Positions 1 through 8,984 of a stretch of DNA of 64,000 nucleotides are shown piece by piece. A program made the translations under genes and the position numbers. Source of the DNA: Candidatus Scybalocola faecipullorum (GTDB lineage Bacteria; Bacillota; Clostridia; Lachnospirales; Lachnospiraceae); assembly GCA_018716485.1 (NCBI GenBank), contig DVJY01000055.1, positions 62,001 to 126,000 on the forward strand, in the 5' to 3' direction. The notes beneath the pieces are model-generated. The model searched no databases. It was not told the DNA's origin and saw nothing but the letters and a program-made list of their open reading frames with translations. Positions within the stretch are counted from its first letter, which is position 1; each line of letters starts with the position of its first letter.

Positions 1-1808
1 TTATCGGCTTTTTATTTACACTTCTGCTGAACAGTCTTCTGAGTTCGTGGCTGAAAGACGCATCAAGCAGGGAGATTTCGTATACAGAATTTATTCAGAA
101 AGTTGAAGACGGCAAGGTTCAGTCGGTAGTGTTTGATTATCAGAATAGTCAGATTTTTATCGTGCCATCGAAAAATGATGAATCAAGTGCATCGCTCGGC
201 ACAATAACTTATTATACGGGGTATATCGAAGATAGTACACTGCTTCCGCTTTTGAACGAACACGATGTCATTGTCGATTCGGAAATTCCGGAGCAGACAT
301 CACCTGTGATGTCAATATTGTCATGGATATTGCCGATTCTGTTTATTTGGCTGCTGATGTCATGGATGAGCAGAAAACTTATCGGCAGGATGAACGGCGG
401 TATTGGAGGCATAGGCAAAAGCAATGCCAAAGTTTATAATATGGAAAAAGGGACCGGTGTGACATTTAAGGATGTTGCAGGTCAGGATGAAGCCAAAGAA
501 TCGCTTATGGAAATTGTAGACTATCTGCACAACCCCAAGAAATATACGGCAATCGGAGCAAAGCTTCCTAAAGGTGCGCTGCTTGTAGGCCCTCCGGGAA
601 CAGGTAAGACATTGCTGGCAAAAGCGGTGGCAGGCGAGGCACATGTTCCGTTTTTCTCGATTTCCGGATCGGATTTTGTGGAGATGTTTGTAGGCATGGG
701 CGCTAAGCGTGTCAGAGATCTTTTTGAGCAGGCGGAAGCGAAAGCTCCATGTATTGTTTTTATTGATGAGATTGATGCCATTGGCAAGAGCAGAGATAAT
801 CAGATCGGAGGCAATGATGAACGTGAACAGACATTAAATCAGCTGCTGACACAGATGGATGGCTTTGATGACAGTAAGGCGGTTGTTGTACTTGCAGCAA
901 CAAACAGGCCGGAAGTTTTGGATAAAGCGCTGAGACGTCCGGGACGTTTTGATCGGACGATTCAGGTGACTCAGCCGGATAAACAGGGCAGAATTGACAT
1001 ATTAAAAGTTCACTGCCAGAAAGTAAGATTGGATGAAAGTGTTGACCTTAACGAAATTGCACTGGCAACTTCAGGTGCATCAGGCGCCGATCTGGCAAAT
1101 ATTGTCAACGAGGCAGCCCTCAGAGCCGTTAGGATGGGACGCAGCCTAATTTCTCAGGAAGACTTATTTGAATCTGTGGAAGTCATTATTGCAGGTCAGC
1201 AGAGAAAGAATCATATTATGTCAAAAGAAGAGCGTACAATCGTATCCTATCATGAGATTGGTCATGCCCTTGTAGCGGCACGTCAGACGAATACGCAGCC
1301 GATCCAAAAAATTACCATTATTCCGCGAACCTCCGGGGCCCTTGGATACACCATGCAGATGCCTGAAGAAGAACGGTTCCTGATGAAAAAGCCGGAGATG
1401 CTTCAGGAAATAGTGACGCTGCTTGGCGGCCGCGCAGCCGAACAAGTTCGTTTCGGAGTTGTGACTACGGGCGCTTCCAACGATATAGAAAAGGCAACCG
1501 ATCTGGCGCGTAAGATGGTGACCATGTATGGAATGTCTGATGAATTCGGTATGATGGGACTGGAACTTCCGGGAAGCCAGTATATGGATGGCCGGCCGGT
1601 GAAGACATGTTCCGAGGAGACGATGGCACGGGCTGATGAAATTGTCCGCAGTACACTGGAGCAGTCTTACAATACAGCAGTGATGATCCTCGAGGAAAAC
1701 AGAGATGATCTGGACAAAGCAGCCGAGTATCTTCTTGAAAAAGAAACGATCACTGGTGAAGAATTTATGAATATTATCAGTCACAAAGCGACAGAAACTT
1801 CAGATTGA
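1..1808 (+). CDS. ftsH: ATP-dependent zinc metalloprotease FtsH (5' end outside window)
   Basis: Membrane-anchored AAA+ protease that extracts and degrades misfolded membrane proteins and short-lived regulators. The reading frame is already open at base 3 and encodes the end of an N-terminal hydrophobic segment, so the true start lies upstream. A short extracytoplasmic domain and a second membrane segment (around 300-375) follow. The AAA module has Walker A GPPGTGKT (about 588-611), Walker [12 protein letters not shown] and an arginine-finger region RRPGRFDR. The protease domain carries the zinc motif HEIGH at 1251-1265, with a downstream Asp in SNDIEKATD as likely third ligand. All catalytic residues are present. 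Identity is very secure; only the N-terminus is missing. It stands alone, with hairpins after the stop. Confidence 0.97.
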   Translation, partial: IGFLFTLLLNSLLSSWLKDASSREISYTEFIQKVEDGKVQSVVFDYQNSQIFIVPSKNDESSASLGTITYYTGYIEDSTLLPLLNEHDVIVDSEIPEQTSPVMSILSWILPILFIWLLMSWMSRKLIGRMNGGIGGIGKSNAKVYNMEKGTGVTFKDVAGQDEAKESLMEIVDYLHNPKKYTAIGAKLPKGALLVGPPGTGKTLLAKAVAGEAHVPFFSISGSDFVEMFVGMGAKRVRDLFEQAEAKAPCIVFIDEIDAIGKSRDNQIGGNDEREQTLNQLLTQMDGFDDSKAVVVLAATNRPEVLDKALRRPGRFDRTIQVTQPDKQGRIDILKVHCQKVRLDESVDLNEIALATSGASGADLANIVNEAALRAVRMGRSLISQEDLFESVEVIIAGQQRKNHIMSKEERTIVSYHEIGHALVAARQTNTQPIQKITIIPRTSGALGYTMQMPEEERFLMKKPEMLQEIVTLLGGRAAEQVRFGVVTTGASNDIEKATDLARKMVTMYGMSDEFGMMGLELPGSQYMDGRPVKTCSEETMARADEIVRSTLEQSYNTAVMILEENRDDLDKAAEYLLEKETITGEEFMNIISHKATETSD

Positions 1809-1812
1809 GTTT

Positions 1813-1837
1813 GCAGCGGCATTTTCAGTGCCGCTGC
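1813..1837 (+). terminator. Hairpin after ftsH
   Basis: Perfect 9-bp arms GCAGCGGCA and TGCCGCTGC around a 7-base loop, five bases after the ftsH stop. Only a weak T-rich tail follows, so it is a possible terminator or 3'-end stabiliser. Confidence 0.5.
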
Positions 1838-1874
1838 TGTCTTGCGATATACCCGGTAAGCTGCCGTTTCACTT

Positions 1875-1903
1875 ATACAATCCGCATTGCGGGATTGTAT
1901 TTT
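1875..1903 (+). terminator. Probable rho-independent terminator
   Basis: Inverted repeat (ATACAATCCGC with GCGGGATTGTAT, one bulged G) followed by TTTT. It is probably the main terminator of the ftsH transcript. Confidence 0.6.
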
Positions 1904-1999
1904 AAGCGTCAAAGGCGTATAATATCACCTAAGAAACATCATTTGAAGTCAATGGAGATAGCTTTTATAGTCATAAGATATTGATGAAAGGGTATGCTT

Positions 2000-2803
2000 A
2001 TGGATGAAGTTATGGGGAAAGATCGGGGGAAAATCGCTCACTTATTTGAGGGTTGTCAGGCGGCGCTGGTATGGTCGTGTCTTCAGAATTGTATGGGGAG
2101 AGCATGGGCAGATCGTTTGGATTATCCTGAGGCGGCGCAGATTATTGTCGGCGATTTTTGCTTTTTTGCTGGCAAAGCCAATGAAGCACTTGTAAAGAAT
2201 ATACCGGTTGATTTTATGTCGGATGAAGTTTTGATGGTACCGCAAAACGAATCATGGGAGTTTTTGATCAGAAAAATTTACGGTACGGCGGCGAGAGGGT
2301 TTGCACGATATGCTATTAAGAAAGAAGGAGATATTTTCGACAGAGCAAGACTGAAGCGCTTTGTCGATAAAGTTTCGGATCTGTATTGCCTTAAAGAAAT
2401 TGACAGGGAACTTTATCATAAAGTGCTTCAGCATGAATGGTCGAAAGATTTTTGTGCTTTGTATAAAAATTACGAAGATTACAGAATGCATGGCTTGGGG
2501 TATGTTGCTTTGTATCGGGGAGAGCCGGTTTCCGGAGCCTCAGCTTACGGCTACTATCGGAGTGGGATAGAGATTGAAGTAGATACAAAGACCGGATACC
2601 GCCGTCAGGGGCTTGCAGCTGCGTGTGCGGCGCGGCTGATTTTGGAATGTCTAAGCAGAAATATATATCCAAGCTGGGATGCTCACAGCCTTCAGTCGGC
2701 AGGATTGGCCCAAAAGCTGGGCTACCATGCAGACAGGCCATACGATACTTATGCTGTAAAAATAAAAAAAAGCAGCGCCTCTAACCGTACACCAATCGAA
2801 TAA
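2000..2803 (+). CDS. GNAT family acetyltransferase (ZmaR-like)
   Basis: Probable N-acetyltransferase of the GNAT_acetyltran type, related to zwittermicin-resistance ZmaR. The C-terminal half carries the acetyl-CoA-binding signature TGYRRQGLAAACAARL, preceded by an acidic beta strand (GIEIEVDTKTG). The N-terminal half is the variable region that defines this subfamily. The start at 2000 is chosen because GAAAGGG at 1986-1992 is 7 bases upstream; an ATG at 1994 would be only 1 base away. The substrate cannot be read from sequence. It is monocistronic, with a hairpin terminator downstream. Confidence 0.82.
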   Translation: MDEVMGKDRGKIAHLFEGCQAALVWSCLQNCMGRAWADRLDYPEAAQIIVGDFCFFAGKANEALVKNIPVDFMSDEVLMVPQNESWEFLIRKIYGTAARGFARYAIKKEGDIFDRARLKRFVDKVSDLYCLKEIDRELYHKVLQHEWSKDFCALYKNYEDYRMHGLGYVALYRGEPVSGASAYGYYRSGIEIEVDTKTGYRRQGLAAACAARLILECLSRNIYPSWDAHSLQSAGLAQKLGYHADRPYDTYAVKIKKSSASNRTPIE

Positions 2804-2821
2804 GAAAGTTATTGTATTTTG

Positions 2822-2858
2822 CAGGGCAGCATGGCAAATAGCTATGCTGCCCTGTTTG
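2822..2858 (+). terminator. Rho-independent terminator after the acetyltransferase gene
   Basis: Perfect 11-bp arms CAGGGCAGCAT and ATGCTGCCCTG with an 11-base loop, followed by TTTGT. It lies between the plus-strand acetyltransferase gene and the convergent ABC permease gene. Confidence 0.75.
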
Positions 2859-2876
2859 TATGCGATCCACAACACT

Positions 2877-3662
2877 TTAATGAATGTCTTTATTTGTGTA
2901 TTTCATATAAGCAAAAATGATTCCGCACATTCCTATGGCGGCACCAACAGCGACCATGACTCCGTCCAGTTTTCCAGTTGATACAATATCGGCACCGTCG
3001 CAATATCCAAACGGTGTTATGTATTTCAGAAATTCAGCAATATCGGCAATATTTGCAATCAGATTCAGGAAATACATCATTGAGGCAATGCCAAGTCCTA
3101 TGCCGGTACTGCCTTTGCGAAAAAATGCGGAAATACCAAAGCAAATTCCTGCCAATTCAATCTGAAGCAGATAATAGGCGAGATGCAGCAGGCTGATTTC
3201 TTTCCATGGAATTGCTTCACCAATAGCGGCTATGGAGCCGACAGAAACAGCGTAGATTATGATATCCATAGCCGTGATCTGAATCAGGACAGCAATCAGT
3301 TTTTCTGTAATAATTCGTTTACGGCTGACAGGGTGGGTTAATAAAAATTCCGCAGTTTTGTTTTTTTCTTCTTTACTGAGAATGCCTGCTGCACAAAGAG
3401 ATGCGTAAAATGCACCGCCGAGACCTAAAATATTGCCGCACTCAACAGCATAAAATCCGATGAGAGTTCCAAAGTTTAAACGATCCATACCGAATGCCTC
3501 AGAAAAAGAACCCATGGAAGCGAATACATCGTTAACACTGTCCATCTGTCCTTTCATTTCAGGGAACAGAAAAATGCAGACAGCAAGCAGAAAGCCAATA
3601 GAGGCCGTCCATACCAAGGATGAGGTTTTGCCCTGCCGCAGTTCGTGTTTTACAAGCGTCAT
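2877..3662 (-). CDS. ABC-2 type transporter permease
   Basis: Membrane subunit of an ABC exporter, 261 residues with about six hydrophobic segments. One starts near residue 19 and the last ends near 250, and the loop around residue 100 contains KTAEFLLTHPVSRKR. That loop motif (EFLLTLPVSR-like) is typical of ABC-2 permeases that pair with NatA/BcrA-like ATPases. Its start codon overlaps the end of the ATPase gene by 4 bases, so the two are cotranscribed and probably translationally coupled. The exported substrate is unknown; such pairs often give resistance to peptides or detergents. Confidence 0.85.
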   Translation of the reverse strand: MTLVKHELRQGKTSSLVWTASIGFLLAVCIFLFPEMKGQMDSVNDVFASMGSFSEAFGMDRLNFGTLIGFYAVECGNILGLGGAFYASLCAAGILSKEEKNKTAEFLLTHPVSRKRIITEKLIAVLIQITAMDIIIYAVSVGSIAAIGEAIPWKEISLLHLAYYLLQIELAGICFGISAFFRKGSTGIGLGIASMMYFLNLIANIADIAEFLKYITPFGYCDGADIVSTGKLDGVMVAVGAAIGMCGIIFAYMKYTNKDIH

Positions 3663-4540
3663 ACTGCATCACCGTCCTTTTTATAATAATGCAGGAATAC
3701 TTCTTCAAGATCCGGCTCCGTAATCGTTAGGTCGTTTACCTGTCCTGAGGACAGCGCGCGGAGCAGGCTGTCCATATCGCCGCTGTAAAGAAAACTGATT
3801 GAATCTTCCGAATCTTTTCTGTCTCGAATTCCGTCCAAGGACTTCAAGTTAACAATACCGTGTACCGTAATGCGTTTTGCGCTTGTTTTCGAGAGAATCT
3901 CCACGCTGTCGCATGCAATAATCCGGCCGTCACGGATTATTGCCGCACAGGTACAGTTGCGCTGAATTTCCGAAAGAACATGGCTGGATATAAAAATTGT
4001 TGTGCCTTCTTTATTTCTCTCACGAAGAATGTCAAAAAACTCTTTTTGCATAAGCGGGTCTAATCCGCTGGTCGGTTCGTCCAACACGAGAAGTTTCGGG
4101 CGATGCTGCAAAGCACAGACAATGGCAACTTTCTTTCTGTTGCCGAATGACAGAGCATCGATTTTTCGGGAGGTATCAAGCTGTAAACGCTCACAGAGCA
4201 GTTTTGATTCAGCGGTACAATTCTTTTTCCGCAAATCGGCAGACAGCTTCAATAAGTCTTTTACTTTCATTCCCGGGTAAAACAATGCTTCCGAAGGAAG
4301 ATAGCCGATATCCTGTAAAATGGATTCCTTTTTTTGGGCGACATTTTTCCCGAATATCATTGCGTTTCCTGAGGTCGGGGAGATCAGTCCGAGCAATGTT
4401 CGGATGGTCGTGGACTTTCCTGCGCCGTTCGGTCCGATGAAGCCAAAGAACTCGCCCTGTGTAACCGTCAGGTTAAGGTCGATGATGCCTCTGGACTTGC
4501 CATAATACTTTGTAAGATTTGTCGTTTTAATAATCTCCAT
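3659..4540 (-). CDS. ABC transporter ATP-binding protein
   Basis: Nucleotide-binding subunit of the exporter with the downstream permease. Walker A is GPNGAGKS at residues 36-43. The signature region is LSFGNRKKVAI, where the usual LSGGQ is modified, and Walker B is LLVLDEPTSGLD followed by a switch His in ISSHV. A C-terminal extension of about 80 residues is typical of BcrA/NatA-like exporters. It is the first gene of a two-gene operon. A short dyad (AGACA, 4 bases, TGTCT at 4560-4573) sits just upstream and might be an operator, but the evidence is thin. Confidence 0.9.
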   Translation of the reverse strand: MEIIKTTNLTKYYGKSRGIIDLNLTVTQGEFFGFIGPNGAGKSTTIRTLLGLISPTSGNAMIFGKNVAQKKESILQDIGYLPSEALFYPGMKVKDLLKLSADLRKKNCTAESKLLCERLQLDTSRKIDALSFGNRKKVAIVCALQHRPKLLVLDEPTSGLDPLMQKEFFDILRERNKEGTTIFISSHVLSEIQRNCTCAAIIRDGRIIACDSVEILSKTSAKRITVHGIVNLKSLDGIRDRKDSEDSISFLYSGDMDSLLRALSSGQVNDLTITEPDLEEVFLHYYKKDGDAV

Positions 4541-4632
4541 ATTGCGTCACTCTTTCCAAAGACAGATATGTCTGCTTATACAAATAGGAAATTAAAGTTC
4601 CCTATCCGATGACCTGTTGAATGGTACAGAAT

Positions 4633-5058
4633 CTATTTGGAAGAAAATTTTTCTTCACAATAAATGCAGCGATAAGTTTTTGTATGTCTGTCAGTCAGAC
4701 GGAAGATTTGTGGAAGTCCCCGTTCTACAGATGTGATGCACCGCGGGTTTTTGCAGCGGATCACATTGGTAACTTTTTCGGGAAGCCGCGGATTTTTCTT
4801 TTCGACAATCTTTCCGTCGCGGATGACATTGACTGTAATATGATTATCCACAAATCCGAGGATGTCCAAATCCAGATTCATCTCACCCTGAACTTTAATA
4901 ATATCTTTCTTGCCCATCTTACTGCTGGAAGCATTTTTAATAATCGCTACCTGACAGTCCAGCTGTCCAAGTTTCAGGTAATTATAAATATCCATACTTT
5001 TTCCGGCTTTGATATGATCGATCACATAGCCGTTATCAATACCGCTGATATTAAGCAT
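4633..5058 (-). CDS. pyrI: Aspartate carbamoyltransferase regulatory subunit PyrI
   Basis: Nucleotide-binding regulatory chain that makes the PyrB catalytic trimers allosteric to CTP and ATP. It has 141 residues, slightly shorter than the enterobacterial chain. The C-terminal zinc domain that contacts PyrB is intact, with Cys102, Cys107, Cys131 and Cys134 in the expected CX4C and CX2C pattern. AGGAGG lies upstream of the ATG at 5058. It follows pyrB by 17 bases in one operon. Confidence 0.95.
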   Translation of the reverse strand: MLNISGIDNGYVIDHIKAGKSMDIYNYLKLGQLDCQVAIIKNASSSKMGKKDIIKVQGEMNLDLDILGFVDNHITVNVIRDGKIVEKKNPRLPEKVTNVIRCKNPRCITSVERGLPQIFRLTDRHTKTYRCIYCEEKFSSK

Positions 5059-5075
5059 AAGTTTACCTCCTCATT

Positions 5076-5993
5076 TTACAGACTGAGTCCTAAAAGTTTC
5101 ATAATCAGAGCCATGCGTGCATATACGCCGAACTGCGCCTGTTTGAAATATACAGCTCTCGGATCGTCGTCAACTTCAACAGAAATTTCATTGACGCGTG
5201 GCAGCGGGTGAAGGACGAGCATATCTTCCTTGGCGTAAGACATTTTCACTTTGTCAAGAATATAGCGGTCTTTCAGACGGATATAGTCTTCCTCATTGAA
5301 GAAGCGTTCTTTCTGAACACGAGTCATATAAAGAATATCCAGCTCTGGCATGACATCTTCAAGTACTTCGGCTTCAATATACGGAACATTTTTCGCTTCA
5401 AGAACGTCAGTTTTGATGTATGTCGGAAGTTTTAATTCTTCAGGTGAAATCAGTGCAAAACGGATGCCCGGATAGCGGACAAGCGCATTGATCAGGGAAT
5501 GTACGGTACGTCCGAACTTTAAATCGCCGCAAAGGCCGATGGTCAGATTGCTGATGCTGCCTTTGAGTGCATGGATGGTTAAAAGATCGGTCAGTGTCTG
5601 TGTCGGATGCTGATGGCCTCCGTCACCGGCATTGATAATCGGAATGGATGAGTGTAGAGAAGCAACATAAGGCGCGCCTTCTTTCGGATGCCGGATAGCC
5701 GCGATATCGGCATAACATGAAACGACACGGATCGTATCGGCAACGCTTTCGCCTTTGGCTGCGGAAGATGAGTCCGCACTTGAAAATCCAAGGACATTGC
5801 CGCCGAGATTTAACATAGCGGATTCAAAGCTTAACCGGGTACGTGTACTCGGTTCGTAGAATAAAGTGGCAATTTTTTTGCCTTTGCACACTTGTGAATA
5901 CCGTGTGGGATCTTTGGCAATATCCTCCGCCAAAAGAAGTATTTCTTCCGTTTCTTCAACAGATAAATCCAGTGGACTGATAAGATGTCTCAT
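5076..5993 (-). CDS. pyrB: Aspartate carbamoyltransferase catalytic subunit PyrB
   Basis: Condenses carbamoyl phosphate with aspartate, the first committed step of pyrimidine synthesis. The carbamoyl-phosphate loop STRTR is at residues 49-53; other active-site motifs are [17 protein letters not shown] and the late HPLPRVNEI. The start at 5993 gives 305 residues, the usual family length, and has AGGAGG at the right distance. An in-frame extension to 6101 would add 36 residues of non-family sequence and is rejected. It forms an operon with pyrI. No PyrR-type attenuator was recognised upstream. Confidence 0.96.
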   Translation of the reverse strand: MRHLISPLDLSVEETEEILLLAEDIAKDPTRYSQVCKGKKIATLFYEPSTRTRLSFESAMLNLGGNVLGFSSADSSSAAKGESVADTIRVVSCYADIAAIRHPKEGAPYVASLHSSIPIINAGDGGHQHPTQTLTDLLTIHALKGSISNLTIGLCGDLKFGRTVHSLINALVRYPGIRFALISPEELKLPTYIKTDVLEAKNVPYIEAEVLEDVMPELDILYMTRVQKERFFNEEDYIRLKDRYILDKVKMSYAKEDMLVLHPLPRVNEISVEVDDDPRAVYFKQAQFGVYARMALIMKLLGLSL

Positions 5994-6108
5994 AGCTACC
6001 TCCTGATAAAATTTTAAATGCTGAAAAGGTGTTTTGATTCCTTTTGACTCTTGTATCATCATAATATAAAATGAGTAATAATTCCAGAGGTATTTTGACA
6101 AATTCCCT

Positions 6109-6129
6109 CAGAAAATTCTAAATTTTCTG
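6109..6129. repeat. 21-bp palindrome between pyrB and the cold-shock gene
   Basis: Perfect 9-bp arms CAGAAAATT and AATTTTCTG around CTA, in the divergent region between pyrB and csp, 31 bases before the csp -35 box. Too A+T-rich to be a good terminator, and no gene runs into it. A protein-binding dyad is possible. Confidence 0.5.
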
Positions 6130-6159
6130 TAAAATGGGGAAATATGCGAAAAATTTTAT

Positions 6160-6188
6160 TTGACACGTTTTATCGAGTATGCTATGCT
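6160..6188 (+). promoter_or_regulatory. Sigma-A promoter of the cold-shock gene
   Basis: TTGACA, 17 bases, TATGCT. It is 55 bases upstream of the chosen csp start, leaving a 5' leader as is usual for cold-shock genes. Confidence 0.8.
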
Positions 6189-6242
6189 AGAAATGTACAC
6201 TAGTATGAATGTGCTTAGTGATGTAGAATGGAGGATTCTAAC

Positions 6243-6443
6243 ATGAACAAAGGTACAGTAAAGTGGTTTAACAACCAAAAAGGTTACGGCTTCATTTGTG
6301 ACGAACAGGGTAACGACGTATTTGTACATTACACAGGCTTGCAGATGGAAGGGTTTAAATCACTTGAGGAAGGCCAGGCTGTTGAGTTTGACATTGTCAA
6401 TGGCGCTAAAGGGCCTCAGGCAACGAATGTTGTAAAACTTTAA
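6243..6443 (+). CDS. Cold-shock protein (CspA family)
   Basis: Small single-stranded nucleic-acid-binding OB-fold protein of 66 residues that acts as an RNA chaperone. RNP1 KGYGFI (residues 13-18) and RNP2 VFVHY (26-30) are intact. The start at 6243 is preferred because an in-frame ATG at 6228 runs directly into the GGAGG ribosome-binding site at 6230-6234. Monocistronic, with its own strong promoter and a downstream terminator. Confidence 0.96.
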   Translation: MNKGTVKWFNNQKGYGFICDEQGNDVFVHYTGLQMEGFKSLEEGQAVEFDIVNGAKGPQATNVVKL

Positions 6444-6544
6444 TCATTAACTATCAGTACCTTTTTTTCTATCATATAATTTTTTAGTGTTGTTGTGAAA
6501 TCTTATCTGTGGAAATAAATAGTATTGAATTTAACGATTAGGCA

Positions 6545-6576
6545 AAGGGTTATCCCTGATGGGATGACCCTTTTTT
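6545..6576 (+). terminator. Rho-independent terminator before cbiD
   Basis: Hairpin AGGGTTATCC, CTGAT loop, GGGATGACCCT followed by TTTTTT. It most simply ends the csp transcript about 100 bases after its stop. If the cobalamin operon were transcribed from upstream it would act as an attenuator, but no B12 box lies near it. Confidence 0.75.
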
Positions 6577-6605
6577 CCGTATATAAAAGTCGGGGAAGTG
6601 AAGGC

Positions 6606-7700
6606 ATGGAGGAAAACAGACAGTTAAGAGAAGGCGTGACGACAGGCACATGTGCCGCGGCATGTGCGCTGGCGTCAGTTTTATGGCAGACTAAAGGCAT
6701 ATGCCCGGAAAGTGTGTCGGTAGATACGCCGGCGGGACGACGCGTCTGCTTGGAAGTTATAGCAGGAAAATATGCAGAATGTGCTGTCATTAAAGATGCC
6801 GGAGATGACCCGGATATTACCGACGGATGTGTTGTCCGGGCTTTAGTGACCATCGGAAGTGAAAATGGCGCAGTAACATTTGAAGCAGGGCAGGGAATAG
6901 GCACGGTGACGCTGCCGGGACTTAAAGTTCCCGTCGGGGAGCCGGCCATCAATCCGGTGCCAAGGCAGATGATCGAGACACACATTCGTAAAGTTATCGG
7001 CGAAAAGAGTGCCCGGGTCGTTATCAGTATCGACGACGGCGAGCGGCTGGCAGCGCGGACGTTTAATCCGAGACTTGGCATCATTGGAGGACTGTCCGTT
7101 CTCGGAACAACCGGTATTGTCCGCCCGATGAGCGAGGAAGCTGTGAAAGATTCTCTGGCCGCCGAACTTTCAGTGCGCAGGGCATTGACAGAACATCTCG
7201 TATTTGTGCCAGGAAACGGCGCGGAGAAGGTACTGCGAAGCAAATATGGACCGATGCCTTTTGTGCAGATCAGCAATTATGTGGGCTATATGCTTGACCT
7301 GGCCGGGCAGATGGGAACACGGACGATACTTCTGGCAGGGTTTGCGGGTAAGCTGGTCAAAGTGGCTGCGGATATTATGAATACCCACAGCCATACGGCG
7401 GACGGCAGGCGGGAAACGGTATGTACATTTGCCGCCCTTGCCGGCGCAGACAGAGAAATCATACGGCAGCTGTATGCCAGTGTAACGACCGCACAGATGG
7501 TCCGTATTATCAGACAGGCGCATTTGGAGAGAATATGGCAGCAGATGGCGGAGAAAGCCAGGGAAAAATGCAGTCTGCGTACCGGCGGCAAGATAGATAT
7601 CGCCGTAATGTTTTTAGATGAACACGGCGATGTGCTCGGGCAAAGTGCAAATACAGAAGAATTGCTAAAAAGAATAGAAAAAGGAGGCAAAATATCATGA
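6606..7700 (+). CDS. cbiD: Cobalt-precorrin-5B C1-methyltransferase CbiD
   Basis: SAM-dependent methylation at C-1 of the corrin ring in the oxygen-independent cobalamin pathway. The hallmark LREGVTTGTCAAACA lies at the N-terminus, and GHTADGRRE-type sequence (HSHTADGRRE) and GLSVLGTTGIVRPMS lie further on, as in other CbiD proteins. The start at 6606 begins the family's usual N-terminus with GGGGAAGTGAAGG upstream; an extension to 6525 would cross the terminator and is rejected. It is the first gene of the cluster, and its stop overlaps the next start by 4 bases (ATGA). No clear sigma-A promoter or riboswitch is visible upstream. Confidence 0.96.
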   Translation: MEENRQLREGVTTGTCAAACALASVLWQTKGICPESVSVDTPAGRRVCLEVIAGKYAECAVIKDAGDDPDITDGCVVRALVTIGSENGAVTFEAGQGIGTVTLPGLKVPVGEPAINPVPRQMIETHIRKVIGEKSARVVISIDDGERLAARTFNPRLGIIGGLSVLGTTGIVRPMSEEAVKDSLAAELSVRRALTEHLVFVPGNGAEKVLRSKYGPMPFVQISNYVGYMLDLAGQMGTRTILLAGFAGKLVKVAADIMNTHSHTADGRRETVCTFAALAGADREIIRQLYASVTTAQMVRIIRQAHLERIWQQMAEKAREKCSLRTGGKIDIAVMFLDEHGDVLGQSANTEELLKRIEKGGKIS

Positions 7701-8905
7701 ATACATTGACAGTCATCGGCGCAGGGCCGGGAGACAGATCGATGATGCTTCCGGCAGCTGCAAAAAAAATAGAGGAAGCCGATATTGTCATTGCGGATCG
7801 CCGATATGTGTCTGTGATAGCGCACAAAGACGTGCGGCCGATGGGAAAAATATCTGAGATGACGGCAGTATTTGACTGCCTTTGCCAAAATCATAAAGTG
7901 ACGGTTGTTGTTTCAGGAGATCCGCTCATGTACAGCCTGTACAAAACTATTCGAAAACAGTTGCCTGATATAGAGATTGAAGTTATACCGGGAATCGGTT
8001 CCATTCAGTTGTTCGCGGCCCGGCTTGGAGAAACTTTGGAAGATGCTGTTTTTTTGAGCGCCCACGGCAGAAATCTCAGCGAAGGCAGATTGGCGCTGAT
8101 GGCGGACAAGCACGAAAAAGTGTTTATTTTGTGTGATAAAATCCACGGCCCAGCATGGATTGCCCGAGTTTTATGCGGATGCGGACTGGAGTATGTGGAT
8201 ATGTGGGCGGCTGAAAATTTATCCTACGAAAATGAAAAGATTGTCAGCGGCAGGCCGGAGGATTTTATTTCGCTGGAATTTGAAAGCCTTTGTGTCGTAT
8301 GTCTCAAAAATCGGCAGGCGGCACAGCCAGAACGTTTGAGGCTGCCTGCCCTGCTTTCGGATGAGGATTTTATCCGGGGGAAAACACCGATGACAAAGGA
8401 AGAAATCCGATGGATAATTCTTGGAAAATTAAAGCTGACCAAGGATGCCGTTGTGTGGGATATCGGCGCCGGAACCGGTGCTGTCTCTGTAGAATGTGCC
8501 AGACAATGTCCCTTTGGACAGGTCTATGCAGTGGAAAAGGACGAAAAAGCCTTAGAGCTGATTGAAAAAAATAAAAAGAAATTTCATGCCTATAATTTAA
8601 AAATTGTTCCTGGGCAGGCGCCGGAAAGCATTCGGACGCTGCCGGTGCCGACCCATGTTTTTATTGGCGGTTCAGGCAGAGCCATTGAAGCAATCATCGA
8701 TAAAGTCATCGGGGCCGGGCCGGGCATTACGGTCATGGCAGCCTGCGTCACAGTGGAGACGACAGCACAGGCCGCCGTGTGCTTTAAAAAGCTGGAAGAT
8801 GTTCAAATGATACAGGCAGGTATATGCCGGAGCAGGCCCCTTGGCGGATACCACATATGGGATCCCCACAATCCGATCACATTGATGGTTGGCAGGACGG
8901 TGTGA
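7697..8905 (+). CDS. cbiET: Precorrin-6Y C5,15-methyltransferase (decarboxylating), CbiE-CbiT fusion
   Basis: Bifunctional enzyme that methylates C-5 and C-15 and decarboxylates the C-12 acetate. Residues about 1-205 are the CbiE tetrapyrrole methylase (N-terminal VIGAGPGDRSMM, VVSGDPLMY, EVIPGIGSIQ). Residues about 215-402 are CbiT, a Rossmann methyltransferase with MTKEEIRW and the SAM loop DIGAGTGAVSVE. In many Firmicutes these are separate genes; the fused form corresponds to CobL. It overlaps cbiD by 4 bases. Confidence 0.95.
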   Translation: MNTLTVIGAGPGDRSMMLPAAAKKIEEADIVIADRRYVSVIAHKDVRPMGKISEMTAVFDCLCQNHKVTVVVSGDPLMYSLYKTIRKQLPDIEIEVIPGIGSIQLFAARLGETLEDAVFLSAHGRNLSEGRLALMADKHEKVFILCDKIHGPAWIARVLCGCGLEYVDMWAAENLSYENEKIVSGRPEDFISLEFESLCVVCLKNRQAAQPERLRLPALLSDEDFIRGKTPMTKEEIRWIILGKLKLTKDAVVWDIGAGTGAVSVECARQCPFGQVYAVEKDEKALELIEKNKKKFHAYNLKIVPGQAPESIRTLPVPTHVFIGGSGRAIEAIIDKVIGAGPGITVMAACVTVETTAQAAVCFKKLEDVQMIQAGICRSRPLGGYHIWDPHNPITLMVGRTV

Positions 8906-8984
8906 TACAGGACGGTTATTTCAGACCTTTTCTTTAAAGCGGCGGTATGATATGATGATTTTAAATGCGAGTAAGGAGGACATC

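Noticed and set aside
1221-1784. Long minus-strand frames inside ftsH and in many other genes
   Set aside because: They lie entirely within strongly conserved genes, lack ribosome-binding sites and show no recognisable protein family.
4560-4573. Operator-like dyad AGACA-N4-TGTCT before the ABC ATPase gene
   Set aside because: Arms of 5 bp arise easily by chance and no promoter could be aligned with it, so it is mentioned only in the gene entry.
5994-6101. N-terminal extension of PyrB
   Set aside because: The extra 36 residues are not family-like, and the internal ATG at 5993 has AGGAGG at ideal spacing and gives the normal length.
6444-6605. Possible riboswitch or attenuator before cbiD
   Set aside because: There is a terminator hairpin but no B12 box or other aptamer core, and the stretch is too short for a cobalamin aptamer. 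It is best read as the csp terminator.
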